Both the position numbers and the translations under genes were made by a program. 64,000 nt of DNA from an uncultured Anaerolineae bacterium (GTDB lineage Bacteria > Chloroflexota > Anaerolineae > Aggregatilineales > Phototrophicaceae): positions 37,364 to 101,363 of the forward strand of contig CALAJK010000047.1 of assembly GCA_937922795.1 (NCBI GenBank), given 5' to 3'. The notes beneath the pieces were generated by a model. The model searched no databases, was not told where the DNA came from, and worked only from the letters and a program-made list of their open reading frames with translations. Each line of letters begins with the position of its first letter. The stretch's first letter is position 1. Positions 16,084 to 24,916 of the stretch are shown here, one piece after another.

Positions 16084-18504
16084 TCAACTCGCGCGCCGCG
16101 CCGCCCGCCGCCGCAGGTAGGCGACCAGCGCCCGCACATCCCGGCCGATGGCCTGGGCGTGGCCGCCCAGCGCGATCAGCATGACCACCGGCAGGCCCAG
16201 CATCCAGATCTGCTCCGGATAGTCGTAGTACAGCACCGCCACCGGGCTCAGCAGCGTCTCCCGCGACAGCAGCGGCCACAGCGCGAATTCGCCGGTCATG
16301 AAGAAGTGGTAAAAGGCGTAGATGGGCGCGTAGGTGGCGGCGGTGGTGACCAGGAAAGCCGCCCACCCCGGCAGATTGAACACCGCTGTCAGGACGAAGC
16401 CGGCGGCGATGCCCAGGCCGGCGATGGCCATCACCCCCCAGTCTGGCACATACGTCAGGAAGAACCAGGTGAACGCGCCCCACGACAGCGTCCCCCAGAC
16501 GAAGCCGACCACCGCGCTCAGCAGCAGCCGCGCCCACGTCGGCCAGAAGCCGCGCATCCGCGCCGGGTATTCGCCGGCGACGAACGCCAGGATCGCCACG
16601 AACATGCCAAAGGTCAGGCCGATGGAGATGGTCTTGCCCCAGCGGTCGGCGTTGAAAATCGCCTCGCTGCGGAAGGTGATGAACACTTGCAGCGCCATCG
16701 CCACAGCGCCGCCCAGCATGGCGAGCGCGAACCGCCACACGTTTTGCAGCGGGTTGTCGGTCATGCGCCGCCAGGTGTTGGCCAGCCAGGCGTACAGCCG
16801 CCCGCGCGGGCTGACGACCGATGGCAGCGACGGCGCTTCGTCGCGCACCAGCGCCAGCGCCCGCAGCGCCCCTTTCGATCCCCTCCGCTGCGCTTCCGCT
16901 ACCGCCTGCAGCGCCGTCAGCGACCGAATGCGGCCGATGGTGCGCGCCGCCAGTTCGGCCACGCCGGGCGCGCGCGCCTCCAGCGCGAAGTACGCCAGCA
17001 GGCGGTCGATCTCCGGCGTGTACACCACGTCGCGCCAGACGGGCGGCGGCTGAAGCTGAAGCCCGGCGCGCGTGCGCATCGTGAGCAGCCGCCCGGTCAG
17101 ACCGGTGCTCGGCTTCTCCACCGCGCCGTAGACGCCGCTGGAGCCGCCGGCCTTGCCCAACTGCGCCCGCGTCCCCAGCACCTGGATGGCCGCCCGCTGA
17201 ACGGCGTCATCGGTCTCGATCTGCAGCACCTGGGCAACCACGCCCGGTATCTTGGGCGGATCGGAGTCGGGCAGCATCTCCAGGCGGTACAGCGCCCGCG
17301 CCCGCGCCGGCGCGCTCTCGCTGCGGGCGGCGTGCATCGCCACCCAGCGGCGGCTGTCGTGGTCGAGCTGCTCCCACCAGTAATCCACTTCGTGATCGTA
17401 TTCCAGTGCGCCGCGCAGCAGCATCTGGCGGCCGGCGTCGTCGAGCTCCAGCCCCAGCTCATCGGCGCGCATGTAGAAGTCGCACATCAACATGAAGTGC
17501 GTGGCGCCCAGCAGAAAGCGCCCCTGGCCGTGCGCCCAGGCGCGGCGGGCTTTATAGTACAGATCCTTCGCCTCGCGCAGGGCGACCGCGTCGGCGGTCA
17601 TCGGCAGCGTAGCGCCGAGCGCCTGTGCTTCGGCTTCCAGCCCAAATACCTGGCCGAACGCCGCTTCGCCAGATACCACGATGGGCGCGCCGAAGGCGGC
17701 CAGCGCCGCCTCCAGCTCGCTCACTAGTTCCATCACCGTGTTGGGGCGCGCATTCGGATCGACCGCCGTGCCTCGCCGTAGGATGGGCGTCAGCAGCTCG
17801 GCCAAGTCCCCGCCCAGGCTGGTCGGTTCCGGCAGGTCTTCCTGCCATTGAAGCTGCTTGAGCGCCAGCGAGGTAGTGGCGTCGAACGGCAGCTCGCCGG
17901 TGAACATCTGAAACATCAGGATGCTGAAGCTGTAGATGTCCGCCCGGTGGTCGATCACGCTGGCCGTGAGCTGCTCTGGAGCCATGTACAGCAGCGTGCC
18001 GTAGCCGGGGTTGGCCGCCCGTCCCTCCGGCCCGACGAACGTCGCCAGGCCGAAGTCGGCCAGATAAGGGGACAGATTGCTGTCCAGTAGGATGTTCGAC
18101 GGCTTCAAATCCAGATGGATGACCTGATTGGCGTGGGCGTAGTCTAAGGCGGCGGCGATGGCGCGGGCGTGGCGCAGCACTTCCGACGTGGGCAGCGGCC
18201 CCTGCGCCAGCAGGCTCTCCAGCGAGCCGCCAGTCACAAACCGCATGACGATGTACAACTGGCCTTCAAACTCGCCGAAATCGTAGATCGGCAGGATGTG
18301 CGGGTGCTCAAGCTGGGCGATGGTCTGCGCCTCGCGCTCGAACAGCTTGACCGGCTCGACATCCTGCGACAGATCGCGGGCGATGGTCTTGATGGCGACG
18401 GTACGGTTCAGGCGTTTGTCCCGCGCCGACCACACGTCCGCCATGCCGCCGCGCCCGATGTGCTCGATCACTCGGTAATGGCTGAATTCGACTCCGACAT
18501 CCAT
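16084..18504 (-). CDS. Ser/Thr protein kinase with HEAT-like region and multispan C-terminus
   Basis: An 806-residue protein. The kinase domain (about 8-270) has the glycine loop GRGGMADVW, Lys39 in VAIK, HLDLKPSN with Asp132 and DFG at 150-152. Leu131 replaces the Arg of the usual HRD, so this is a non-RD kinase and activation-loop phosphorylation may not be needed. Residues about 340-590 are helical and may form HEAT-like repeats. The last about 215 residues hold roughly seven hydrophobic segments, ending in a basic tail. The kinase domain would be cytoplasmic, tethered by this membrane domain. Start ATG 18504 has GGAGGGG upstream and a TATAAT at the right distance. It diverges from the pseudopeptidase gene. 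The substrate is unknown; the FHA and DUF4388 proteins nearby are candidates. Confidence 0.85.
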   Translation of the reverse strand: MDVGVEFSHYRVIEHIGRGGMADVWSARDKRLNRTVAIKTIARDLSQDVEPVKLFEREAQTIAQLEHPHILPIYDFGEFEGQLYIVMRFVTGGSLESLLAQGPLPTSEVLRHARAIAAALDYAHANQVIHLDLKPSNILLDSNLSPYLADFGLATFVGPEGRAANPGYGTLLYMAPEQLTASVIDHRADIYSFSILMFQMFTGELPFDATTSLALKQLQWQEDLPEPTSLGGDLAELLTPILRRGTAVDPNARPNTVMELVSELEAALAAFGAPIVVSGEAAFGQVFGLEAEAQALGATLPMTADAVALREAKDLYYKARRAWAHGQGRFLLGATHFMLMCDFYMRADELGLELDDAGRQMLLRGALEYDHEVDYWWEQLDHDSRRWVAMHAARSESAPARARALYRLEMLPDSDPPKIPGVVAQVLQIETDDAVQRAAIQVLGTRAQLGKAGGSSGVYGAVEKPSTGLTGRLLTMRTRAGLQLQPPPVWRDVVYTPEIDRLLAYFALEARAPGVAELAARTIGRIRSLTALQAVAEAQRRGSKGALRALALVRDEAPSLPSVVSPRGRLYAWLANTWRRMTDNPLQNVWRFALAMLGGAVAMALQVFITFRSEAIFNADRWGKTISIGLTFGMFVAILAFVAGEYPARMRGFWPTWARLLLSAVVGFVWGTLSWGAFTWFFLTYVPDWGVMAIAGLGIAAGFVLTAVFNLPGWAAFLVTTAATYAPIYAFYHFFMTGEFALWPLLSRETLLSPVAVLYYDYPEQIWMLGLPVVMLIALGGHAQAIGRDVRALVAYLRRRAARRAS

Positions 18505-18514
18505 GTCTGTTCAT

Positions 18515-18535
18515 CCCCTCCTGAGTGAGATTATA
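18515..18535 (-). promoter_or_regulatory. -10 box and ribosome site of the membrane kinase gene
   Basis: On the minus strand TATAAT (18535-18530) is followed by GGAGGGG (18521-18515), eleven bases before ATG 18504. No convincing -35 is seen. The leader would be about 20 bases. Confidence 0.55.
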
Positions 18536-18664
18536 GTCGGACTCAGAAGGGCGCGCGAAGCGGAGACCACCGCCTTAACCCTGGATGAGAGAACTTTCCC
18601 AAAGCCCACCCCCGCACTACACTTGAAACATTAAGGGATGTGATCGAGCTGTGGATTGTCCCCC

Positions 18665-20908
18665 ATGTCCGCTTTACGACCCCGAAGGCTGCTGGGCTTG
18701 ATGCTGGCCGCCCTGGCGCTGATCGCGTCGGCGGACGCCCACGCGCAGGACACCGCCCAGCGCGACCCAGCCGACCTGGCGCGGCGGCTGCTGGGCTACA
18801 CCGGCGAGCCGGCCATCCCGCCGCCTTCGCCGGCGTACCGACTGGGCGACACGCTGGACTTCTGGGTGACGCGCGCCGGCGGCGACCGCCCGGCGCTGAT
18901 CACGGCTGAGCTGGCCGCCGCCACGCCGACGCTGTACGTGTGGGTGGAGCGCGGCCTAGACTACGACGCGGACGCGCTGACCCAGTTCGCGTCGCAGTTC
19001 AGCCGGCTGGTGAACCTGCTGCGCGTGCGCGACAACGCGCTCAGCGTCCGCCGTCAGGTTCAAGCGCTGGCTGACCTGGAAGGGCTGATGACCTGGCCGC
19101 TGCCCGACGTGGATAACGACCCCCATCTGTACGTGCTGTTCGCCGCCGACCTGCGCGAGGCGCGCAGCCCATTCTATCACCCGAACCACAGCCTGCCGGC
19201 CCCGCTCGTCCCCGGCGGCTACACCAACCAGCACGAGACGCTGACCGTCAACGTCTCGGCCTTGCCCGGCATCCCCTTAGGCGACCCCACTTACCTCAAC
19301 CTGCTGGGGCGCGCCTTCTTCTGGATGCAGGCCGCCCACGCCAACCCCGCTCAACCCGTCTGGCTGACCGAGGCGCTGAGCTGGTATACCCTGCTCCAGA
19401 TCGAAGGGACAGCGCTCACCAGCCAGGACATCGCCCCGTTTCTCGAAAACCCCAACACGCCGCTGCTGCGCCTGCCGGGGCTGGCCAGCGCCGGCCAGGA
19501 ATTCGGCACGCAGCAGCTCTTCCTGCGCTACGTGCGCCAGCGCTACGGCGACGGCGTGCTGGCCGACCTGTTCACCCTGCCCGGCGACGGGCTGGAACCG
19601 CTGGACACGGCGCTTGCCCAGCGCAACATCATCGATCTGGCCACCGGTGAGCCGGTCACCGCCCGCGACGCCTTCGCCGATTTCGTGATGGCCAACCTGC
19701 TCAACGGCTTCATCGGCGACGGGCGCTATCTGCACCGGGGCGTGCAGTTCGCCCAAGGCCAATCAGTCGCTATCACCCGCCTGCCCGAAGACCTCAATGC
19801 CGATCTGGAAGGGATGACGGTCGGGCAGTTCGCCACGCGCTACTTCTTGATCACCAGCCCTGAACCCGCGGCGGTGACGATCGCGTTCGAGGGACAGCCG
19901 ATCAACCGTCGCCTGCCGCTGCCCGCCGGCGGCGACGCCAACCGCTTCTACTGGTCCGGCGGCGGCCCGAACCGCGAGACGACGCTCACCCGGCGTTTCG
20001 ACCTGAGCGGCGTCCAGAAGGCCGTTTTACAGTTCGACCTATGGCACATGCTGGCCGACGGCTGGAACTACGTCTACCTGCAGGTCTCAGACGACGACGG
20101 CCAAACGTGGTCGCTGCTGCCCACCGCCACCGGCCGCCAGGACAACCCCTACGGCGTCGCCTATGGGCCGGGCTACACCGGCATCAGCAGCCTAGAAGCG
20201 CCGCGGCCGTTCCCTTACCTGGGCGTCGGCCTGGCGGCGGACGGCGTCACGCTGACCGACATCCTGCCGGATGGCCCCGTCGCCCAGACCGACATCCTGG
20301 TGGGCGACCGCATCGCCGGCTATGACGGCCGGCCGTGGCCGGGGCGGCCGAACATCATCGCTTGGCTGTCGAACTACCGCCCCGGCGACACCGTCAATCT
20401 GTACATCCAGCGCGGCGATACATTTCACGATGTGCCGGTCACGCTGGCGGCGCACCCCACCCGCGTTTTCGTCCCGGATGCCGTCTGGCTGCGCCAGGAA
20501 GCCGACCTTTCCGCCTACGCCGGTCGAACGATTCAGGTGCGCTTCGCTTACGTTAGCCAGCCGGGCGTCCCCAACGCTGGCGCCGCCGTTGACAACATCA
20601 CCATCCCGGAGATCGGCTTCCGCGACGACGTCGAGGGCGGCGTGCCGGGCTGGACGCTCAACGGCTGGCAGCCGATGACCAACCAGACGCCGCAGCAGTT
20701 CCTGGTGCAGGCCGCCAGCATCGGCCAGGATCGCGCCTCCAGCGGCGTGCGCCGCCTGCTCGGCCCCAACGGCGGCGCGCGGGGGATATGGGAGTTCAAC
20801 CTGGCGGCGGGGCAGCTCCTGCTGCTGGCCATCTCCGGCATGAATGATGACACCGACCAGCCGGCCAGCTTCGACCTGCGGCTGCGACCGGCCGCCGCAG
20901 AAAGCTGA
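18665..20908 (+). CDS. Secreted peptidase-like protein with PDZ insert, catalytic motif lost
   Basis: A 747-residue exported protein. Residues 1-26 form a signal peptide ending ADAHAQD. Residues about 85-350 follow the outline of M30/M6-type metallopeptidases (hyicolysin or immune inhibitor A relatives): NHETLTVNVSALPG, then YLNLLGRAFFWM, and WLTEALSWY. The middle segment is where the zinc motif HExxH normally sits; here both His and the Glu are gone. A PDZ-like domain with PYLGVGLAADGVTLTDILP lies at about 515-600. It is embedded within a jelly-roll region typical of immune-inhibitor-A-type C-termini (RRFDLSGVQKAVLQFDLW). Start ATG 18665 is chosen over the TTG at 18656. A secreted binding protein is the likely role. 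DUF6062 follows after 6 bases. Confidence 0.7.
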   Translation: MSALRPRRLLGLMLAALALIASADAHAQDTAQRDPADLARRLLGYTGEPAIPPPSPAYRLGDTLDFWVTRAGGDRPALITAELAAATPTLYVWVERGLDYDADALTQFASQFSRLVNLLRVRDNALSVRRQVQALADLEGLMTWPLPDVDNDPHLYVLFAADLREARSPFYHPNHSLPAPLVPGGYTNQHETLTVNVSALPGIPLGDPTYLNLLGRAFFWMQAAHANPAQPVWLTEALSWYTLLQIEGTALTSQDIAPFLENPNTPLLRLPGLASAGQEFGTQQLFLRYVRQRYGDGVLADLFTLPGDGLEPLDTALAQRNIIDLATGEPVTARDAFADFVMANLLNGFIGDGRYLHRGVQFAQGQSVAITRLPEDLNADLEGMTVGQFATRYFLITSPEPAAVTIAFEGQPINRRLPLPAGGDANRFYWSGGGPNRETTLTRRFDLSGVQKAVLQFDLWHMLADGWNYVYLQVSDDDGQTWSLLPTATGRQDNPYGVAYGPGYTGISSLEAPRPFPYLGVGLAADGVTLTDILPDGPVAQTDILVGDRIAGYDGRPWPGRPNIIAWLSNYRPGDTVNLYIQRGDTFHDVPVTLAAHPTRVFVPDAVWLRQEADLSAYAGRTIQVRFAYVSQPGVPNAGAAVDNITIPEIGFRDDVEGGVPGWTLNGWQPMTNQTPQQFLVQAASIGQDRASSGVRRLLGPNGGARGIWEFNLAAGQLLLLAISGMNDDTDQPASFDLRLRPAAAES

Positions 20909-20914
20909 GACCCG

Positions 20915-21637
20915 ATGCTGCCGTTCAGTTTTTACGACTTGGTGGAGGCCTGCGCTGGGGACGAGTGTCCGGTGTGCACGCTGCTCATCCGCGACGCCGA
21001 TCGCTACCTCGACTCGCTGCTGTACGAGTTCGCCAATGACCCCGGCACCCACGCCGCCTTTCGCGCTGGCCGCGGGCTGTGCAACCTGCACAGCTGGCAG
21101 CTCACCCGCTACGACGCCGGCGTGCTGGGCATCGCCATCCTGCAAACGGCGGTGATTGACGAGGTGCTGCGGTTGATTGACGAGGCGCCGGCGCAGCCCT
21201 CAGGCGGGTTGGCGCGGATGTTCGGTTCAGGCGCGAACGGCCCGTCGGCGCTGGCCGACCGGCTGGAGCCAGAAGGCCCATGCCTGGTGTGCCAGACGCT
21301 GGCGCAGGCCGAAGCCAGCTACCTGGAAGCCCTGGTGACTCATCTGGGTGACGCCCGGCTGGAGGCGGCCTTCCGTCGTTCTGCTGGGTTGTGCCTGCCG
21401 CACTTTCGCACCGCGCTGCGCGGGCCGGGGCCGGGGGCGGCGCTCGACCGGCTGATCGCCCTGCAGACCGAGCGCTGGCGCCAGCTCAAGGCCGAACTGC
21501 TGGAATTCCAGTCCAAGAGCGATTACAAACGCGCCCACGAGGTCATGGGGCGCGAACGCGACAGCTGGCGGCGGGCGATCGGCAGCGCCGCCGGGGCGCA
21601 CGCCGTGTTCGGCCTGCGCCGCCCGCCGGGCAAATAG
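20915..21637 (+). CDS. DUF6062 family protein
   Basis: A 240-residue protein with the pattern I associate with DUF6062: ECPVCTLLIRDADRYLDSLL, VNDP-like ANDPGTHAAFRAGRGLCNLHSW, then a second similar module CLVCQTLAQAEASYL and GLCLPHF. Each half has a CxxC followed by a Cys-x-x-His, so two metal sites built from an internal duplication are plausible. The length fits. It starts 6 bases after the pseudopeptidase gene and is likely translated from the same message. The function is unknown. It converges with the 1076-residue gene, 21 bases apart. Confidence 0.7.
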   Translation: MLPFSFYDLVEACAGDECPVCTLLIRDADRYLDSLLYEFANDPGTHAAFRAGRGLCNLHSWQLTRYDAGVLGIAILQTAVIDEVLRLIDEAPAQPSGGLARMFGSGANGPSALADRLEPEGPCLVCQTLAQAEASYLEALVTHLGDARLEAAFRRSAGLCLPHFRTALRGPGPGAALDRLIALQTERWRQLKAELLEFQSKSDYKRAHEVMGRERDSWRRAIGSAAGAHAVFGLRRPPGK

Positions 21638-21658
21638 CGCCGCTGGAAGGCGACCTTG

Positions 21659-24600
21659 TCAGGATGCGCGGGCTTTGAAGTAACCGGCCACGAAGCGGTA
21701 GAACTCCAGCGTATTCTTGGGCTGCGCGCGGTTCTCTTCCAGACGCCGCGCTTGGGTGTTGTCCTCTAGGGCGCGGATGTTGCCAGACTCGACGATGAGC
21801 GTGGTGAGCTCAGCCACCCGCTGCAAGTCGATCGCCAAGTTGCGCACCAGCTCCCGTCGCCTGATCAGCGGCAGATCGCCCCATAAGCTCTCGATCTCGC
21901 CCCGCAGCGCCGCCGCGCTCACCCCTACCCGCTTCTCCAGCGGAAACGCCCGCAGCAGCGCCCGCAGCAGGCTGTTGACCACCGCCGACTCCTCCCGCAG
22001 CCGCGGCGCTGATCGCTCCGCCAGCGGATGCGGAACTAGCGGCGCTTGCAGCCGCAGCGGGTAGCGCTTGCCTTTGGTGAAGTAGCCGCCCAGCACCCAC
22101 AGCACATCCAGCGCCGTCGTCGGGTCGGTCTTCCCGGTCAGCAGCCCTTCGATGTGCCGACTGAGATGGCGGGGATGATTGGCCAACTGCTGGCCTCCGA
22201 GTACGATCACAGCGCGCGCCAGGCCGAGCACCTCGCGGACGATCGCCAACCGTTCGTCATCGGTCAGCCCGCCGCCCATGCTGGCGAGATCGCTCAACAG
22301 CGAGCTGACGCTGGGGACGCGATTTTTATCGGCGTACGCCAGCGCCGTATCGTACAGAAAATCGGCGGTGACATGCAGCAGTTCGGCATAAGTCGCCACG
22401 TCCACGCCGTCCAGCGCCTGCCGCAGGGCATATGACGCCCCCAACGCGGCCTGCACATCCGGGCCGAACTCGCGCCCGAACACCGTCACCGCCTGACGCG
22501 CCTCCTCATCGTCGGCATGGCGCACATAGCGGCGCATCAGCTCTAAGCCGGCCAGCCTGACTTTGTCGTCCCAATCCATCAGCTTATACATGCGCCCGAT
22601 GATGCCCGTGCCCCGGCCTCGGTCGCGCGCTGCCACCTGCGCCGTCATCCCAGCGACCCGGATGGTGTTGGCCGCGTCGCGCCGCTTGATGTGGAACTTG
22701 AGCAGGGCGATCATGGCGCTGGGATCAATGACCTCTAGGATGGCCGGATTGTCGAGGATGAGGTGGGTGGCTTCCTCGGCCACCGCATCCAGCGCCGCCG
22801 CCCACTCATGGCCTTCGAGCGCGCCGATATAGGCCATGGCCAGCGGCAGCGACCGGATGCCCGTCTCGCCGATCACCTTCAGCGCCGTCGGGATGTTCTC
22901 GGTAGGAATGGGCGTCTCGGCGAAGATGCGGCGCACCACCGCCACATAGTCGGTCTGGGCGTCGCCGGGGTACAGCGTGCGCGCCTGGTGCAGCATCTCA
23001 TTGGCCAGATCGACATAGGCCCCGGACGCCAGCAGCAGCTGCAGCAGGTACGTCGGACCGGGCGGATCTAACTGCCGCAGCAGATCATCGCGCGACAGAT
23101 TGCGGGCGATCCAGTGCAGCACCTGGCTGTACTGCACCGCCCAGGGGGTGGGCAGAAGCTGCACCAACCCGGCCAGGGCGGTCGTGTCCACCACATCCGG
23201 CCGGTCGGCCATCAGCGCCGCCTCCGCCAGACGGATCAGCACCAAGTCGCGCCATTCATCTCCGAACGCCGCCGCCGTGTCCGCCAGCAGCCCGGCCGGG
23301 CACAGGCCTGGGTCGCTGCCGGTCACATACGGGGCCAGCCGCGCCAGACCGGGCGGCAGCAGGGCGGTGAAGCGCTGCGCGCTGAGGAAGCGCCGCAGCA
23401 CATCGCTCTCCAGATAGTTGACCGCCAGCAGAAACAGCGTCAGGCTCAGATCGGCGTCGCCCACAGTCAGCGGCAGCGCCATCTCGATCAGCCGCGCCAC
23501 CATACGGCTGACTTCGACGCCAGCGTCGGCGCGGTGCACCGCCTCCAAGAATTGATTGACCGCCTTGCTGTCGCGGGCGTCTACCAGCGTCTGCATGTGC
23601 GCCAGCGCCGCCCGATGGGTCAGACTCACCCAGGTCATCCCCGCTGGCCCCAGCGGGTTCGCCAGCCAGCGCGCCAGCGTCTCGTAGACCAGCCCGGCTT
23701 TGCCGTCGGCAATGGCGTCGCTGAGCTGAGCCTGCACTGCCTGCTCCAACCGCGGCTGCTGGCGCAGCATGACGGCGATCGGGTCAGCCTGGCTCATATC
23801 GCCCAGCGCCAGCGAGAATGCCAGCAGGTGCTGCACATACGCCACCTTCAGCTCGTCGCTGAGGGTGGGGTCTTCGGCCAGCACCCGCGCCACGTCCTCG
23901 ATGCCCACCGGCTGGCTGGTGAGCAGCGCCTCATCCAGCTTGAAGCGGTTGGCGGCGTAGCCCAGGGCGTCGGCCAGCCGGTCGCCGAGTTTGATGCGCC
24001 AGGCGGCCACGGCCGTGAGCTGCCGCGTGCGTTGGATGACCAGCTCGGCGTCCAGCCGGAGCTGGCTGGCGATGAACCGGCTGTAGGCGTCTTCGATGGG
24101 CGCGCCGACGATCTGCCCGCTCGGCCACTGGAAAACCAGCGACCGCTCCGGCGCGCCATCCGCCGCGAAGCACACTTGCACGTCCAGATGTGACGACGCC
24201 AGGCTGTGAGTGGCGAAGGTCACGCCGAAGCGCGCCGACGGCGGCAGCAGCGCCAGCAGCCCCTGCACGAACCGCACCCGCGTCTCCAGATCGGGCGGCG
24301 CGTCCTGAATGTAGAGCGGAACCCCCTGGACGATGGCCGCCAGCAGCGCCTCGATCCGGTCCACGCGGTTGCCGGTATAGCTCATCAACGCTAAGATGTT
24401 GTCGATCTGTTCAGCCGCCGACGGCGCTTCGGTCTGCGGCAGTTCCAGCGGGCGCAGCGCGTCGCCCAGACGGTCGTATGTCGGCGGCTGGTCTTCCACC
24501 AGCCGCAGCAGCGCTCTCAGGTTGCCGCCCATCGCCCGCAGCATATCCGGCTGCGCGATGATGAAGTGCAGCATGCTCTGGCCAGCCGCGCCTAACTGCG

Positions 24601-24889
24601 ACTGCACCAGCACGAACGGGACTGCCTGCCGCCCCCGCACCAGCGCCCAGGCGCCGCGCGCCGCGCCCGGCAGCGGCGGCAGCAGCGCCAGCCGCACCGC
24701 CTCGGCCACCTGTTCGGGCTTTATGCCCGGCGAGGCGGCGAGCAGGCGCAGGTCGCCGTAGGGCTGGTCGTCGCGCACGAACTGGCCGTAGTAGAAATGT
24801 TCCAGGGCATAACTCGTAGCGGACACGGCAGTTTTCTTCCGAATACCCCGAATTTTCAGATGAAAGCCAGTGACGAAATCCGTTAACAT
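21659..24889 (-). CDS. Large hypothetical protein, possible GTPase-associated N-terminal domain
   Basis: A 1076-residue protein of unknown function. After a poorly conserved leader, residues 23 onward (ATSYALEHFYYGQF, LRLLAASPGI, then HFIIAQPDMLRA at about 127) resemble the N-terminal domain of GTPase-associated protein 1 (GAP1-N) families; I hold this only loosely. Residues about 250-1070 are almost entirely helical, without recognisable motifs, signal peptide or membrane segments, suggesting a long alpha-solenoid. ATG 24889 has AAAGG five bases upstream; a GTG at 24826, just before the conserved block, is a credible alternative with GGAAG upstream. Upstream is hyuB, 27 bases away on the same strand, so read-through is likely. 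The MglA-like GTPase at 11.5 kb could be a partner, by inference only. Confidence 0.65.
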   Translation of the reverse strand: MLTDFVTGFHLKIRGIRKKTAVSATSYALEHFYYGQFVRDDQPYGDLRLLAASPGIKPEQVAEAVRLALLPPLPGAARGAWALVRGRQAVPFVLVQSQLGAAGQSMLHFIIAQPDMLRAMGGNLRALLRLVEDQPPTYDRLGDALRPLELPQTEAPSAAEQIDNILALMSYTGNRVDRIEALLAAIVQGVPLYIQDAPPDLETRVRFVQGLLALLPPSARFGVTFATHSLASSHLDVQVCFAADGAPERSLVFQWPSGQIVGAPIEDAYSRFIASQLRLDAELVIQRTRQLTAVAAWRIKLGDRLADALGYAANRFKLDEALLTSQPVGIEDVARVLAEDPTLSDELKVAYVQHLLAFSLALGDMSQADPIAVMLRQQPRLEQAVQAQLSDAIADGKAGLVYETLARWLANPLGPAGMTWVSLTHRAALAHMQTLVDARDSKAVNQFLEAVHRADAGVEVSRMVARLIEMALPLTVGDADLSLTLFLLAVNYLESDVLRRFLSAQRFTALLPPGLARLAPYVTGSDPGLCPAGLLADTAAAFGDEWRDLVLIRLAEAALMADRPDVVDTTALAGLVQLLPTPWAVQYSQVLHWIARNLSRDDLLRQLDPPGPTYLLQLLLASGAYVDLANEMLHQARTLYPGDAQTDYVAVVRRIFAETPIPTENIPTALKVIGETGIRSLPLAMAYIGALEGHEWAAALDAVAEEATHLILDNPAILEVIDPSAMIALLKFHIKRRDAANTIRVAGMTAQVAARDRGRGTGIIGRMYKLMDWDDKVRLAGLELMRRYVRHADDEEARQAVTVFGREFGPDVQAALGASYALRQALDGVDVATYAELLHVTADFLYDTALAYADKNRVPSVSSLLSDLASMGGGLTDDERLAIVREVLGLARAVIVLGGQQLANHPRHLSRHIEGLLTGKTDPTTALDVLWVLGGYFTKGKRYPLRLQAPLVPHPLAERSAPRLREESAVVNSLLRALLRAFPLEKRVGVSAAALRGEIESLWGDLPLIRRRELVRNLAIDLQRVAELTTLIVESGNIRALEDNTQARRLEENRAQPKNTLEFYRFVAGYFKARAS

Positions 24890-24916
24890 TCGCCTTTACT
24901 ATAAACCACGCAGGGC

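Noticed and set aside
16060..17727. 555-codon plus-strand frame
   Set aside because: It is antisense to the kinase gene, which has intact catalytic motifs; the product is Arg/His-rich and looks random.
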